Positions 21,272 through 32,737 of a stretch of 64,000 nt of DNA are shown here, piece after piece. The stretch's first letter is position 1, and the number at the start of each line of letters is the position of its first letter. The notes under the pieces were generated by a model. That model was not told the DNA's origin and did not search any database. It worked only from the letters and a program-made list of their open reading frames with translations. The translations under genes were made by a program, and so were the position numbers. Source of the DNA: Dactylonectria macrodidyma (Eukaryota > Ascomycota > Sordariomycetes > Hypocreales > Nectriaceae); contig JAGMUV010000051.1 in assembly GCA_020744425.1 (NCBI GenBank), positions 164,742-228,741 on the forward strand, given 5' to 3'.

Positions 21272-24048
21272 ATGGATTCTATCGCCATTGAAGATGCTCG
21301 CGTGCGGGCGGCCATGGACTTCTATTTGCTCGACTTGGAGGGGACGGCGCCCAAGAACACGGTCAAGAACTACTCGCCAAAACAGGCCGAATGGAAGGTC
21401 AGATTGTTGCTCCCTGCCCTCGATTTACGCACTGACGCCACTGTAGAACTGGTGCGCCAGTAACTGGCCGCCTATCCCTGAAGACTGGGTCAACAAGAAG
21501 CTCTCCTGGCCGCCGGGCCAGCAGCTACCTGGGGACCTGGTTGATGAGGGCAAGCTACTCCTTTTTATGAAGGAGGAGGTCGTCACTCGAGCCCCGAAGA
21601 AAGGAGTTCGAGTGACAAAGCAAAGGAAGCGCAAGGCGGCTGCCGCCCGCGTCGTAGAGGACGTCGCCGCCGTGAAAAGGCGGCGACTCGCTTCAGGTAC
21701 CGGCCCCCCCCCCTCTGGCTGGCCTTCCCTTGACGCCGTATCGCTGACTCTTCGTTTCGGGAGATACGATCGTGGTTGCCACGTCGCCTGCCGGCGAGGC
21801 GGCTACGAAAGAAGAGTCTCCTGCTCTCGACGAGCCTTTATTTAACGAGGAGGAGCTCCGGCTGCAGTACAACACGGTCCGGGGCTATATCTCGGCCATA
21901 CAAAGGCTGTATGAGGAGCAGAAGAGCAGGAATATGAACCCGGCGCCTCGGCCGCAGGGAATCGCGCTCAAGGCGCTGAAGAAGAGCATTCTCGCCGTCG
22001 TCTGGAGCCGCAAGCGGTCCGAGTATCGCGACCGCCTTGAGGGCACGATAAAAGACGTCTACACGCCGGCGCAGATCCCCGATCACACGTCTGCAGTCTG
22101 GGAGAGCGACGACGACGTCTCTGCGCTTTTTCGGACGCAGGTCGACTTCCTCCTGGGCAACCACATGCTCCTGAGGCAGAGTAATCGGTTGCCAATGGAG
22201 CTCCCTGACTGTTTTCGCCTTGAGCTTCCCAATGAGGGCCAGAAGAGCCGGGAGTTCCCAACGTACGCCTTGGTGATTGTCATGAACCAGGGCAAGACGA
22301 ATCAACACGGGAGAATGGAGTATGGGGCCGCCCTGCGGCACCGTGACGTGCGGTCTTGTCTTATCGGGGCGCTGGCGTTTTATTTCTTTTGGCGCTGGCA
22401 GGTGGAGGAAAAGGAGCCGTTTCCCAGCTTTGAACGCAGTGAGGAGTGGTACGATCTCAAGGTCTTACGTCGCTCCGCCACGGATCCGAAGGCGACGCTT
22501 TCAGCCCAAACGGCGCGGTCGTGGACGAGCAAGCTGTACAGCCGGTGCGGAATCTCCACCTCAAAAGTTTCGCACGCTCCCCGGGTCGCAGCAGCACAGA
22601 ACGCCGATATGGCAGGCGTCCCTGAAGGTCAGGTGTGTTAGGAGCTTTCGATTCGTTATGTTTTCGGCCGATTTGGCCTTGTATTAATGGTATGGCGGCC
22701 TTCTACATCTCGAGTGGATGAGGTGGCGCGCCGGATAGTAGCGAACTATCACGGCTTTTTAGCCTTGGTGTTGAATTTCTTTTGCCGGTAGCCTTTATGA
22801 GCTTCCCGTAAACCTCTGGAGTAGCCCTTCCGCTCGGCCGTTCAACTGCGCTCTTCAGTCCGCATTACCGTACTGCGTTTATATGCTGATCTCCATGCAA
22901 AACAGATACGGCGCGCCGGGAGATGGAATAACGGTGACCAGATGATGGGTTGCTACCTTACATCACTACCCTTCGAGTTTATGAGGTCCTCGGCCGATTT
23001 TGACCCTGACTGGTCAGGTTCCTACTTTCTCGCGCGCGACACTATCAAGCCGCCACTCGCTCTTCTACGACGCATCTGGCCCGATCTCGATAGGTGGAAA
23101 GAAGCACACGATACTGCTTCTTTAGCCGTTGAACCGAACAAGGCTGCCGGCGCGTTTCTCGAGCTTTTGGGCTGGCTGCGCGAAGTGTTGTTACAGGATG
23201 CCGTCTTCTTGCGGAAGCTCTATCCTCGGCATCCTGTCTTCCGCGATTCAGTCTTCCAAAGTCGTGATTTTGCAGCGTTCACGCTACAAGTTGAAGACGC
23301 CTGCCGAACGGCTGAGGAAGAGAGTTATGTGGCCACCATCGATCGAGCCATCCCTGCCGTTGCAGAGAAACTGCGTTCCTTACAAAGCCAACAGCTCGCT
23401 GTGAACTTAACAGTAGATAGGATGTTCTATCAACTTACGATAGAGCTTAACAAGCTGTCGAGACAGATACTTGAGCTATCCAAAATCAGCTATACTGTCA
23501 CGATCAGCCCTGGGCTTAGCACGGTCTCACAGCGGTTGGAAATGCCGAAACGAGGGCGCCGCGGCGCGCCGGCACGTTTGATGACACCGGCTCCCTCGTT
23601 GCGGGCCGCCGCTCCTACGCATGTGGAAGAGCAGGGAGCCGTTGGCTTAGCCTCCCCTGCGTCTCATCTGCCGCCGCCGGCCGGAGCGGCGGCGGCGGAT
23701 GAGCCGCAAATACCACACTTTGAGTTTCCTTTAGACCTCAGAAGCGTTCGCGATCTGTGGACCGTGTGGAAGAACGGGAGGGCCGGCATGCCTTCTATCG
23801 AGTCCCTGGAGGCCGACTATGGCTCTGCTTGGCGCCCTAAACACCAGAAGTCCGTCTTCTGCAGCAGGAAGGCGATAATCGACTTCATCGCGCAGAAGGC
23901 GCGAGAGCGGGGGGGCGAGCGCGACGTCGGCGTACACTCACTCGTTGTCATGCGAATTGAGGAGCTGTGCGCCAACTGGTCTCTTGATAAGGTGCGGAAG
24001 GCTATAAAGAACGGGGATCTGGGCCGGAGATGGCTGCCAGAGCCGTGA
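21272..24048 (+). CDS. Crypton tyrosine recombinase with GCR1_C-like domain (four exons)
   Basis: Exons 21272..21397, 21447..21696, 21764..22632 and 22906..24048 join in frame to 795 residues. The central part resembles the CBF3 domain-2/Crypton recombinase fold: catalytic Arg in GAALRHRDVRSC (about residue 317), HxxR as HAPR (about 395-398) and the nucleophilic Tyr in GRWNNGDQMMGCYLTSLP (about 430). The 273-bp third intron falls exactly between GVPEGQ and IRRAGRWNN, inside the HxxR-Tyr block, so splicing is needed for activity. The C-terminal ~110 residues (FEFPLDLRSVRDLWTVW to GRRWLPEP) match the GCR1_C DNA-binding domain typical of fungal Cryptons. A basic KQRKRKAAAAR segment may be a nuclear signal. 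No frameshift or stop is visible, so the element could be active. A host CBF3-like gene is less likely given the transposon-like context. Confidence 0.82.
21272..24048 (+). mobile_element. Crypton (YR-type DNA transposon), ends unresolved
   Basis: Cryptons lack inverted termini and leave short direct repeats, so boundaries cannot be read by eye. The coding span is given as the minimum extent. GC-rich flanks suggest the element reaches from about 20.9 to 24.5 kb. Confidence 0.6.
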
Positions 24049-24764
24049 AACGTGGTGTTTTTGGCTGTCTTTTTGCGACTGTTTTGCTAGTTACCCCTGA
24101 ATTGAGCCGACTATCACGACTTTTTTGCTTATAGTGTTGAGCCTAGACCCCCCTAAAAGTGCAGTAAAATTGGCCTGTTTTGGTCGTAACTTGGCGGCCT
24201 TTTAGGGCTTGTAAACCACCCCATAGAAGGTCATCACCTGAAAATAAAAGCGATGACCAGAAACGCTCACAAATCAACAACGAGACGGATGCACGGCTCG
24301 AGACATATGTCATTTTGTTCAGCTCAATTAGACGAGCCTATTTATCCTATTTTTATGCCCGTGCAGGCCTTGGCCGTCGATGAATACCGAGATCCGTAAA
24401 AATTACGGTCCTTTTGGTGATGTCAAGGGCTTGGCGGTTTTTAGCGGGGTTTTCCGAAAACCCGCCACGCAATCCGACCTGTTACATCCACTTGATGTCG
24501 TAGCCCAGACAGCTCGTTGTGAGAGGGGAACAACGTGATCCATCCCTCGAGCCGATGATTTGGATGAATCCATACACGTTTTGCAAACGAAGGACTTGAT
24601 CCACAAAAAATCGACCGGCTCGTTGGTCAAGGAGGCTGAGCAGGGAAGCTAGTCAAGGCTGATGGACGCTCACGATGTTAAAACAGGTCTCATATAACAC
24701 TCTACTAGCAGATATTAAAATGAAAATGGAAACGAAATTCTATACCTCCAGTACATATTAACAA
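24049..24764. other. 3' flank of the Crypton with a hairpin
   Basis: A near-perfect hairpin (GCGGGGTTTTC / GAAAACCCGC) lies at 24444-24465, close to where GC content falls. It may mark the element's end. No gene seen. Confidence 0.4.
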
Positions 24765-25870
24765 TTACTTAGAAGACTGCTGCTCAGCCCAGGACCGATA
24801 TTGAGTCTGGAGCACTTGTTCTGCTGGAGTATAAGCCATGCCCAACTCCCTAATCGCCCTGGTGTTGTCAACTTTGAAGCCGATGCCGACATTTCCATCT
24901 GCCCACTTCTTGGTGATACCAATAAAGGGCCCGGCAAGGTAGATCATGACCTTGGGCATGTTCCAGCAAGGCAAGGCCTTGGGGTTCTGGTGAATCGGCC
25001 TGACAAAATTGGCCATGTCAAGCAGACTGACCGTGTGATCGCCCGAGATGATGTATCTCCCCTTGGTGGCCGTGTTCTCGCCCACCTTGACGTGTGCCTC
25101 GGCCACTTCCCTGACATCGACCACCGGGTACGACAGATCAGGAGATCCCATTTTATTTTCTCCGCGGTACAGGGCTTCAAGCATGAACAGACTGCCAGAA
25201 GCGGTTTCCGGGCTCAGAGATGGACCAATGACCAAGCCCGGGTTGATGACCACCAGGGACCAGCGGCTCTGGGCGTCGTGGAGCTTCCAGGCCTCGCGCT
25301 CGGCGATCAACTTTGAGTAAGCGTAGGGGTAGTGTGTGACGCTGCTGGTCTCGTTCCAGCTGGACTCAGAAAGCGTTGCGTTTTTCATTGACAGGACATC
25401 TTTGCTGTCGCCGTACATTGCCGAGACTAAAGTGCTGTCAGGTACCAATGCAAGGCTCAAGCATGATCCTCGGGATTAAATCACTTACTGGATGACGTCA
25501 ATACCACACGTGTCACGCTTTCAGTCTTGTTGACGGATTCAAGAACGTTCCTCGTACCCTCAAGGGCGGGCTCGACACAGTCTTTGAAGCCGTCCTTGAT
25601 CTGGGACGGAGTCAAGAACGGCGAGGCGATGTGGTATACGACTTGGCATCCACTCATCGCCTGGAGGAAGGAGCCGGCTTTTACGAGGTCGGCCTCGAAC
25701 AAAGAAAGTCGACCCGGGAATTGGCCCTGGAGGTCCAGCAAGGGCTTGCACTTGGCCTTGTTCGTCAGGCTCCGGACGGTAGTGTTGACATGGTGGCCGT
25801 GTTCGAGAAGCAGCTTGACGACATAGAGGCCGATGAAACCGGTTCCGCCGGTGACCAGGGATTTGGACAT
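24765..25870 (-). CDS. Dihydroflavonol-4-reductase-like extended SDR (copy 1)
   Basis: Complement of joined exons 24765..25426 and 25489..25870, 347 residues. The N-terminal dinucleotide motif is VTGGTGFIG. The active site reads LTSSISAMYGD across the 62-bp intron (phase 1, acceptor TTTAG chosen because the preceding AG would create a stop) and YPYAYSKLIAE (catalytic YxxxK). The family reduces ketones or aldehydes with NADPH; fungal members include methylglyoxal/isovaleraldehyde-reductase-like and secondary-metabolite enzymes. It is cytosolic. An ATCAGTAA lies 268 bp upstream of the start. The second DFR-like gene at 28944 is from a different branch, not a recent duplicate. Confidence 0.9.
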
Positions 25871-27142
25871 GTTGGATGGTAGGGACGTATGCGTTGAGAG
25901 ACTGGATATGGGTTGTGTGTACGAATAGATGAGAGGAAGATGGGTCGGCAGTGTTCTTAATTAATGGGTTAATAAATAAAAGCCGTGAATTAAGCTGGGA
26001 GAAGTCGCGTCTTATAAAACTACGAGATCATGTTTTTATGTTATCTCACTTGAGATCCTTACGCACGGAGGACCACTGGTTGGCATCGGAAGGATTCACT
26101 CCTGTCCCGAAAATCACTTCGGCCGGATAACGCCACAATCAGTAACTGGAGTCGAGTTGCACCGACACCTAAAAACGCATGACAAAAGCAAGGGCTAAGA
26201 ATATGGTCTAGCCAACTCTAATGCAAATAGCCCCGGCTGCATCGACCAAAAGGCCATTCTCTCCCGGTAGCCAGTTCTCACTACGTAGTAATTTGAGACT
26301 CGAGGTTGTTTCTGGAGGCAATGCACGCACATCATGCGTCACCGCCAGAGGCTAGTTGGAGCCGGCAGTCCCGGTCAACAGCATACTAGCGTTTTCTAGA
26401 AAGTTTAGGTAGTCGAAACTCGCGTACTAAATTATCGCCTGGAGATATCGATCACGAACCCGTAAATTGATTCATTGGCCGTGGCGTAGCGGGTTTGGTC
26501 GTTACCACCATGCTCGTTTGCCCCACCGGTGACGATGGCGTTCGCAAAAGGCCAGGCGTTGACACGGTCGCAACTTAGTAAGCGCCTTATAGAACGCAAT
26601 AGCCTGTCTGAAATTTCAGGAACAGTCAGTAACATATGGATGGAAGCCCTGAATTTCGGCGTTGGCGGGACGTGTTTCGGATTAGTTTGTTACATGTCCG
26701 GCTCGCTGTGCCCAACCGTTCAGTGCAAAGACGCATAAGCCGTTCTATTTCAAAGCAATAGGGGGTTTGCTCAGGCGGCAATCTGCGGGAGAGTCTGTGG
26801 GTGTACGTACGCGTTGGCGGCGGAATAGTTGGACCGATGACTCCTAGTACGCTGTGCCGAGACTTGGTCGCTCGGCATTTGTCCTGGAGCCACTCACCTT
26901 AACTCCGCGCAGTTCCATGTGAGAGCAGCTAAACACCAAAATGTGTGTAATTTCAACGTCTTTCATGCGTGCGAGATACCGGTGGCTCGGGGCATGTAGA
27001 ATTATAGTTCAACTAGGATTCCCTCATTTGCAGCGAAGTATTGCATATAAAACTCGTCGGTGCCCGCTTGATTTCCCCTACTCTCACCACATCACCAAAG
27101 TCACATTCCACTCATTCCTCAACTCACTCATTCTTTGTCAAC
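25871..27142. other. Divergent intergenic region
   Basis: Shared upstream DNA between copy 1 of the DFR-like gene and the crotonase. Contains ATCAGTAA at 26138, a one-mismatch GTCAGTAA near 26624 and a TATA-like CATATAAAAC near 27046. No gene seen. Confidence 0.5.
26138..26145 (+). promoter_or_regulatory. ATCAGTAA octamer
   Basis: 268 bp upstream of the DFR-like copy 1 start, in the intergenic region it shares with the crotonase gene. Confidence 0.35.
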
Positions 27143-28092
27143 ATGTCTCCTAAGTGGTTTCAAATCCCAGCGCTGATTGGGCTCCTGCTTTCAAGCCTGT
27201 CCCCAGCACTTGCCCTGCGTCTCCCAAAATACCGAGGCCTGAAGACTGCCCAGAATGGGAGTGTTCTTACAATCACTCTCCACAACCCAGACTCTGCGAT
27301 CAATCTCTGGGGCGTGGATTTCCAGGATGGGGTGACGGACATTGTGAAAAGACTTCAAGTCGACAAAGAAACCAAAGTCGTTATTTTCAAAAGTGACGTT
27401 CCAAGGTTCTTCTCTGCCCATTTGGATCTTCTCATGCCCGGAATCGGTAAGCAAGGCACCAGTTTCTAATCCATCTAACACCACATCTAATGCATGAACT
27501 AGAAACTGTTGGAGATAAGTTCTCTGGACTTATGTGGAACATCACGAACCTGCCGCAGGTCACCATTGGCGCTGTCGAGGGGAGAGCCCGCGGAGCAGGC
27601 AACGAGCTCCTGATGGCTTTGGACATGCGGTTCGCAACCAAGTGCGAAACGCTCCTCGGGCAGATCGAGGTCGGCACCGGTCTCATCCCTGGAGGCGGAG
27701 GAAGCCAACATCTTCCTCGCCTCATCGGCCGCGGCCTGGCAATGGAGTACATCCTGAGCGGCAAGGACATCAACGCAGAAAACGCGGAGAAAATCGGCTG
27801 GATCAACAAGGCTTTTGACACATCAGGCGAGATGTATGCCTACATCGACGAGCTTACCTCGCGCCTGCGTCTATTCCCCCGAGGAGCGTTGTCGGCAGCC
27901 AAGGACTCGATCAATCTGTCGGTGCGTCCTCCGCGGGACAACTTCTTGCAGGATTCCGCATCCTTCACTCGCCGTCTGGCCGATCCGGTCGTGCAGCAGC
28001 TTGTCGGCAGAGCCTTGGCCTTGTCAAACAACTTGACACTGGGCGAACTGGAGCTCAACTTGGGAAGAGACCTGCCATTGCTGTACAATTAG
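27143..28092 (+). CDS. Crotonase-fold protein (enoyl-CoA hydratase-like) with signal peptide
   Basis: Exons 27143..27446 and 27503..28092, 297 residues. The crotonase core is clear: FFSAHLDLL (CoA-binding loop), AVEGRARGAGNELLMALDMRFA and GQIEVGTGLIPGGGGSQHLPRLIG. Both glutamates used by enoyl-CoA hydratases are kept (GAGNE and GQIE), so hydration of an enoyl-CoA is plausible. Unusually the N-terminus (MSPKWFQIPALIGLLLSSLSPALA) is a textbook secretory signal peptide rather than a mitochondrial or peroxisomal signal. CoA substrates are not expected outside the cell, so it may act in the ER lumen, be secreted with another role, or use the hydrophobic segment as an anchor. The 56-bp intron joins in phase 1. 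Both start codon and frame are well supported. Confidence 0.88.
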
Positions 28093-28943
28093 AGTCTTGT
28101 CTGCTAGTGAAGAGTGTGCCTGCTTGGGGGTTGCTGTCGGCCAAGGCAAGCAGAAACATGAAGAGTCTGAGGTGGAGAAGCGGGTTGTATGACTATAGAA
28201 TATCGTGATGGTGGCTTTGAACTCTCGGCGTTTTAATGAGTGTCAGGATAGCTAGCATTACTCAACCTGGCCAAATTGGCCCCTAGCTAGTCAATGACAC
28301 GAAAGAGACTGTCGGGCCCGTCAAACGGACTGACATCGTTTTTCCTTTTCTCTCAGTTTCTTTCCATCTTCGCTTTGCGCGTCAATAGACTCATCTTCTT
28401 ACTGCATTTACGACTCACCACCGGGAATTAGAAATTTGAATGTCTGATGTGAGCATAAAATTGAAGAATTGGGCCGAATCGATAATAGATTTGCCATCTC
28501 CAGCTGAACGGGGGTGATTTGGGGCTTCGGGGAGGTGGGGATTCCTGGAGAAAGGCTTCTGTCGTTCAGCCGGGCGTCCATGCACCTGGCCATGGAGCCG
28601 TGTCAGACCTGCAGTTGGACGGCGAATAAGAGGCTTTGTCGAGATGCAGTACTAGTCGTATGTACCGGACATATAATTGAGCAATGACATGCTTTGTTGT
28701 TGACTGAGCTTCAGTGGATTTGAGAAGTGTATTTCGGACAAATTGTGTCCCGGGTTACTAATGGAGGCACATCAGTAACTCGATTCAGACTTACCAATCC
28801 AAACTCTATCGATAACGCGATTGAGACTTACCAATTGACCCGATGACTACATGGCAATGATCATAGTTGTATATAGTCGACCCATGACTCTCTTCCATCT
28901 ATCATTGTTTCAACCAACCATCCATAAATAAGACCATCTCAAA
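28093..28943. other. Intergenic, promoter of DFR-like copy 2
   Basis: Contains ATCAGTAA at 28771-28778 and a TATA-like TGTATATAG near 28869. No coding region seen. Confidence 0.5.
28771..28778 (+). promoter_or_regulatory. ATCAGTAA octamer
   Basis: 173 bp upstream of the DFR-like copy 2 start and about 100 bp upstream of a TATA-like sequence. Confidence 0.4.
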
Positions 28944-30168
28944 ATGTCGGAACAGCTACTCGTGGTAAGCGCCAACCCACCATCTTGGAGCCGACCCCGA
29001 AGCACAACATGTTTCCTCGTTCTGTAGCTGACATGTGCTAGATCACTGGTGTCTCTGGCCATGTTGGCTTCCGTGTCCTTGCGGAGGCTCTCACTCGGGG
29101 TTATTCTGTCCGCGCAATCATACGCAAGCCAAGCCAAGCCGCCCTCATTACAGGGTCCAAATCTATCCTACCTTATCTGAAGCAGTTGGAGATTACCGTT
29201 GTTCCAGACCTGCTTTTGCCAGGTGCATTCGACGGAGTGCTTGACGGCGCAAGCGGAATTGTTCACGTCGCATCTCCTCTCGCTCTATCTGTAAGTGCTT
29301 GGTTAATGTTCGTTAGCCTCGTGGTCAATTGCTAAATGTAGGGTCTACTAAGAGCGATAACTTGGAACGGGATGTCATTGACCCAGCCATCATGGCCACC
29401 GTCGGCATTCTAAAGTCGGCGGCGAAGGTTTCATCGATCAAGAGGGTTGTCATTACATCTTCAATTGCCACGCTGCTTACGTGGGACTACATCATTTCAG
29501 ATGATGTAACCAAGGTCTTTACTCGTATGCACATGGCATGAACCTCCCAACTGTCTACAATGCTGATACGCAACCTCTGAGCAGCTCAAGATACTTACCC
29601 TCCGCCTGACGCTGACGCTCACTTCGACCTGCCCATTCAGGCATATGGAGTGGCAAAGGCGCTGGCACTTGCGGCCACTCACCAGTTTGTCGCGGAGGAG
29701 AAGCCGTCTTTCGATGTCGTCAATCTCCTCCCCAGCATGGTCATCGGGAGAAACGAGTTGAACACGACGAAGGAGGAGGTCGCAAGCGGCACCAACAACA
29801 ACGTCCTCGGCGCCTTGCTCGGATCCAAGGCCGAGATGCCTACGCTCGGGGTCTCGGTCCATGTAAACGACGTCGCAAAGGCTCACATTGACGCGCTGAA
29901 CCCCTCGATCCCTGGCAACCGAAACTTCATCTGCTCTTCGGGCGGACTGGAAGGAGCCACGTGGGATGACGCCAAGGACATTGCAAAGCAGCGCTTCAGC
30001 CAGGCTATAGCCGATAGCGTGCTGACCCTGGATGGGAGTGTTCCGTCGAGACCACTCCGCCTCGATGCGTCCGAGACGGAGCGAGTGTTTGGATGGAAGT
30101 TTGCGGGATTCGAGGAACAAGTTCAAAGCGTGACCAACCACTACTTGGAGCTTCTAGCGGCCGAGTAA
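28944..30168 (+). CDS. Dihydroflavonol-4-reductase-like extended SDR (copy 2)
   Basis: Exons 28944..28964, 29042..29290, 29353..29524 and 29585..30168, 341 residues. Exon 1 codes only MSEQLLV, and exon 2 completes the cofactor motif as ITGVSGHVG. The active-site pair is VVITSSIA and YGVAK. The acceptor of intron 2 is the AG after TCTACTA, the only one that keeps frame, giving LALSSDNLERDVIDPAI. Intron 3 removes a stop-containing segment and joins VFT to PQDTYPPPDAD. Family members are NADPH-dependent reductases of small carbonyls or flavonoid-like substrates. It is cytosolic, and it is convergent with bZIP B. The four-exon model is by eye, and exon 2-3 junctions are the least certain. Confidence 0.85.
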
Positions 30169-30563
30169 TTCCTTTGGCGCAAGAGCAGGCGGATCCGAGA
30201 TGGAGTGTCGCTTGGAGATGCTCACAGCCGAATCTGGCCCATGATTTTAGTAGCCGATTGCCGAGTAATCTACAAATTTCGGCATTTTACCCAGATCGCC
30301 CCTGATTTATGGTGTCATCGGAGTTAAGGGGAAGTTGATGTGTCTGGACATAGCCATCAACTGGATAACACCTTCGAAGTCGCGATCGGAGGCTGGGTGG
30401 TAAGGTGTGGTCACTATCTTGCGGAAATGCGAACATGGACCGTTATAGTAAGACCTCGCCTGCTTCTCCTTGGACAATATCCTCACCCCGGATACTAAGT
30501 ATGGTGGCACACAGGGACGAAGATATAGCTGGATATTGTAAGTGGCTGCCGGTGCTTCCACGG
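30169..30563. other. Convergent intergenic, no feature seen
   Basis: 3' ends of DFR-like copy 2 and bZIP B face each other here. No other signal was recognised. Confidence 0.5.
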
Positions 30564-31683
30564 CTACGATACGGTTGACTCGTTCATCCAAGTCTCAAGG
30601 ACTGTTACTACCACTTCAAACCTCGCCCGCGGTCCGTCCCCCATACACACACAGCCGGTAACCATCCTGTCGATCAACCTCTGAACCCTTGACAAGTCCT
30701 CTGGTGTCCCCAAGCCTTGCAAAGCCTGTTCGATGACTCGATACTCGTCTCCGAGTCTCTCCCTCCAGAGACTCTCAACCTGATCCGGCCGCAGAAAGGC
30801 CTCGAGCGGTGTTCCGATAGCTTCACACGTGCGGGCCATCATGCGATGCATCTTCGTCCCGCCGTCAGGGTCGTAGTCTGGGTGATCAGAGGCGATGAAG
30901 CCCTGCTTTCGAAACGTCAACCTGGCGTGTATGCCGTTGAGTATGTGGCGGTCAGGCTTCATGGGAACAATCTCGCCGAATACTTTGTGGGCGGTGGCCG
31001 CGGCCCCGCTGTTGCCGCCCAGGGCCGCCTGGAGGATCTTGAAGCCCCAGAACAGGCCGGACCAGAATAAGACGCTGGAAAGCATGGTGGTGGTTTCCAA
31101 GTAGGGAACGATGTCGATGGGAGGGTTTCTCAGCCTGATGGGATACTCGAGCCACAGACCATAGCCAAGGCGGGGGGACATTCGTCCGGTTTGGTAACCG
31201 TACGGGTGTTCGCTTGCTGTTATATATTGCTGCTGATTTTGCTGTTCATGATACGCCCTGGGTAGCGCTGAGACGGGATGATGCCCTAGCGGGTGAGACG
31301 ACGCGGATGGGGGCAGTGTTCTTCCAGATTGCGCTACTGGGAGCTCCTCGATGGCCTGGTCATCATCATGGCCATCCCCCTCCTCCAGATCATCGAGACC
31401 AGCAGCCTGCCGGACATTCCGCATCGCCTCATTCAGCTCTGCATTGCCCAGCCGAGACGTAACGCGGTTGAGAGACGCGATGGCGCTCTGCATGGCCTGG
31501 TTGCGATCTCGAAGTTCGTTGATGGTCGTAATCTGCCTCTGCCTGAAGGCCCTCTGGGAGTTACGGCCTCTTTCTCTGCGTTGCTGGGTCCATCTTAGCA
31601 AGGTCAAACACCTTGTCCCCTCAGCTCACTCTTACCTTCAGCTCATCGTCGGCTGGCGACGCATCGTCTCCGGTGCCCTTCAT
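30564..31683 (-). CDS. bZIP transcription factor B, paralogue of A
   Basis: Complement of joined exons 30564..31583 and 31636..31683, 355 residues. Exon 1 is again exactly 16 codons (MKGTGDDASPADDELK), and the intron (52 bp) ends at the in-frame AG of CCCAG, giving QRRERGRNSQRAFRQRQ. The upstream AG of CTAAG would shift frame into a stop. Protein B aligns with protein A throughout: ITTINELRDRN, TGRMSPRLGYGLWLE, NPPIDIVPYLE, FGEIVPMKPDR, HARLTFRKQGF and CMGDGPRARFE. The basic region carries the fungal Pap1/Yap-like N..QRAFR core. Pairing with A suggests duplication of a regulator with its surroundings, supported by a reductase relic directly upstream. Confidence 0.88.
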
Positions 31684-32043
31684 CTTTGTGGGGGCTGCTG
31701 CCAAGTCGGCCATCACAAAAAACAGGTCGACAGCTTCATGAACTGGAGAGAGTGGGGTTGAGACACCTCATTTGACTGGGGGTTCTGGGATTTACGGGGC
31801 TACAAAGCCAATGACTCGGGATTAAGCCATGCGTGCATGGCCAGGAACTAATCAAGCCATGTAATTACGCAGCAAATTGGCTTCATTAGTCTCTATCGCC
31901 GGTTTCATTCCACCAAAGCTTATTATGTGTGTTTTCCATACGTAGATTTATCAGCGGCTTGGCCACTTAGTGAGATGCGAGTAGCCGTGTAACTGTCCTA
32001 TCACTGTCAGCATGACACGTTGATATCGCTCCAATAAAATCCT
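31684..32043. other. Upstream DNA of bZIP B and of the reductase relic
   Basis: No gene. The 100 bases before 32044 show weak resemblance to the promoter of the intact reductase (7990-8097). Confidence 0.35.
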
Positions 32044-32200
32044 TGTGACTAGGTACTCGTGTTGCTTACGTTGGCTTATGTTTCTCCCTTGACAGTTGAA
32101 GGACCTTGTCCAACCAGAAATCTCCCTATCTTGTATACCTCCAAGGTCGAGAAGATTGTTCAAGACTCACTTCAAGGGAGTGCCTGCTGAAAGCTAGACT
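32044..32200 (+). pseudogene. Relic of an isoflavone-reductase-like gene
   Basis: This stretch matches the 5' part of the intact gene at 8098: TACTCGTGTTGCTTACGTTGG corresponds to its first exon, TTATGTTTCTCCCTTGACA to the start of its intron, and later segments resemble GAAGGAACTGGTTGATG and TCCAAGGTCAAGGAGGTTGT. Bits of intron and exon 2 are deleted, the donor GT has become TT, and most point differences are transitions, as RIP or general decay would give. It cannot encode a protein. Its place beside bZIP B mirrors the intact reductase near bZIP A. Confidence 0.6.
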
Positions 32201-32737
32201 AGCGGACTAATCACACCGAATAATGCGCCATCAGTAATGTGGCGGCACCTTGAGTCTCAGCATTGGCCCTTGACTGGGGTGGTTGGACTGTGGATTGTCA
32301 CTAAAAACACGTAGCGCACATAATTGTCCCGATCCTTTCTGCCCATCAGTAATTGCGCTAAAGAAGCCCACATTTACATCCTGGGAGCGGTGCAATGTTC
32401 GTCCGATATCATCTCGCCTCTCCATCGATTTAATATCTAGACTTCTTAGACTTGACACGCAATAATTCACTTTACAGCACGTCCATTTTCTTCGATGCGC
32501 ATTGACATGAACCAACGATGGGGATCTCAATCTACCGTTGGCAAGCGATTTCGCGGCGGCCAGGTCTGGCCTTGGACTCACTGCCACCCTTTCGCCAAAC
32601 TTGCTAATTGACCATTGTTTGCAACCACTATCATCATCAATGTCGAGAGTATTCTACAACGTAATTCTATTCGTTCTCTAAAAAAGTTCAAAAATGGTTC
32701 TTGACCTAGGCCTAAAACGATGTTTGGCCGCAACTTT
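32201..32737. other. Intergenic with two ATCAGTAA octamers
   Basis: ATCAGTAA at 32230-32237 and 32345-32352. A 118-residue minus-strand frame across 32231-32587 has no family features and is not accepted. Confidence 0.45.
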
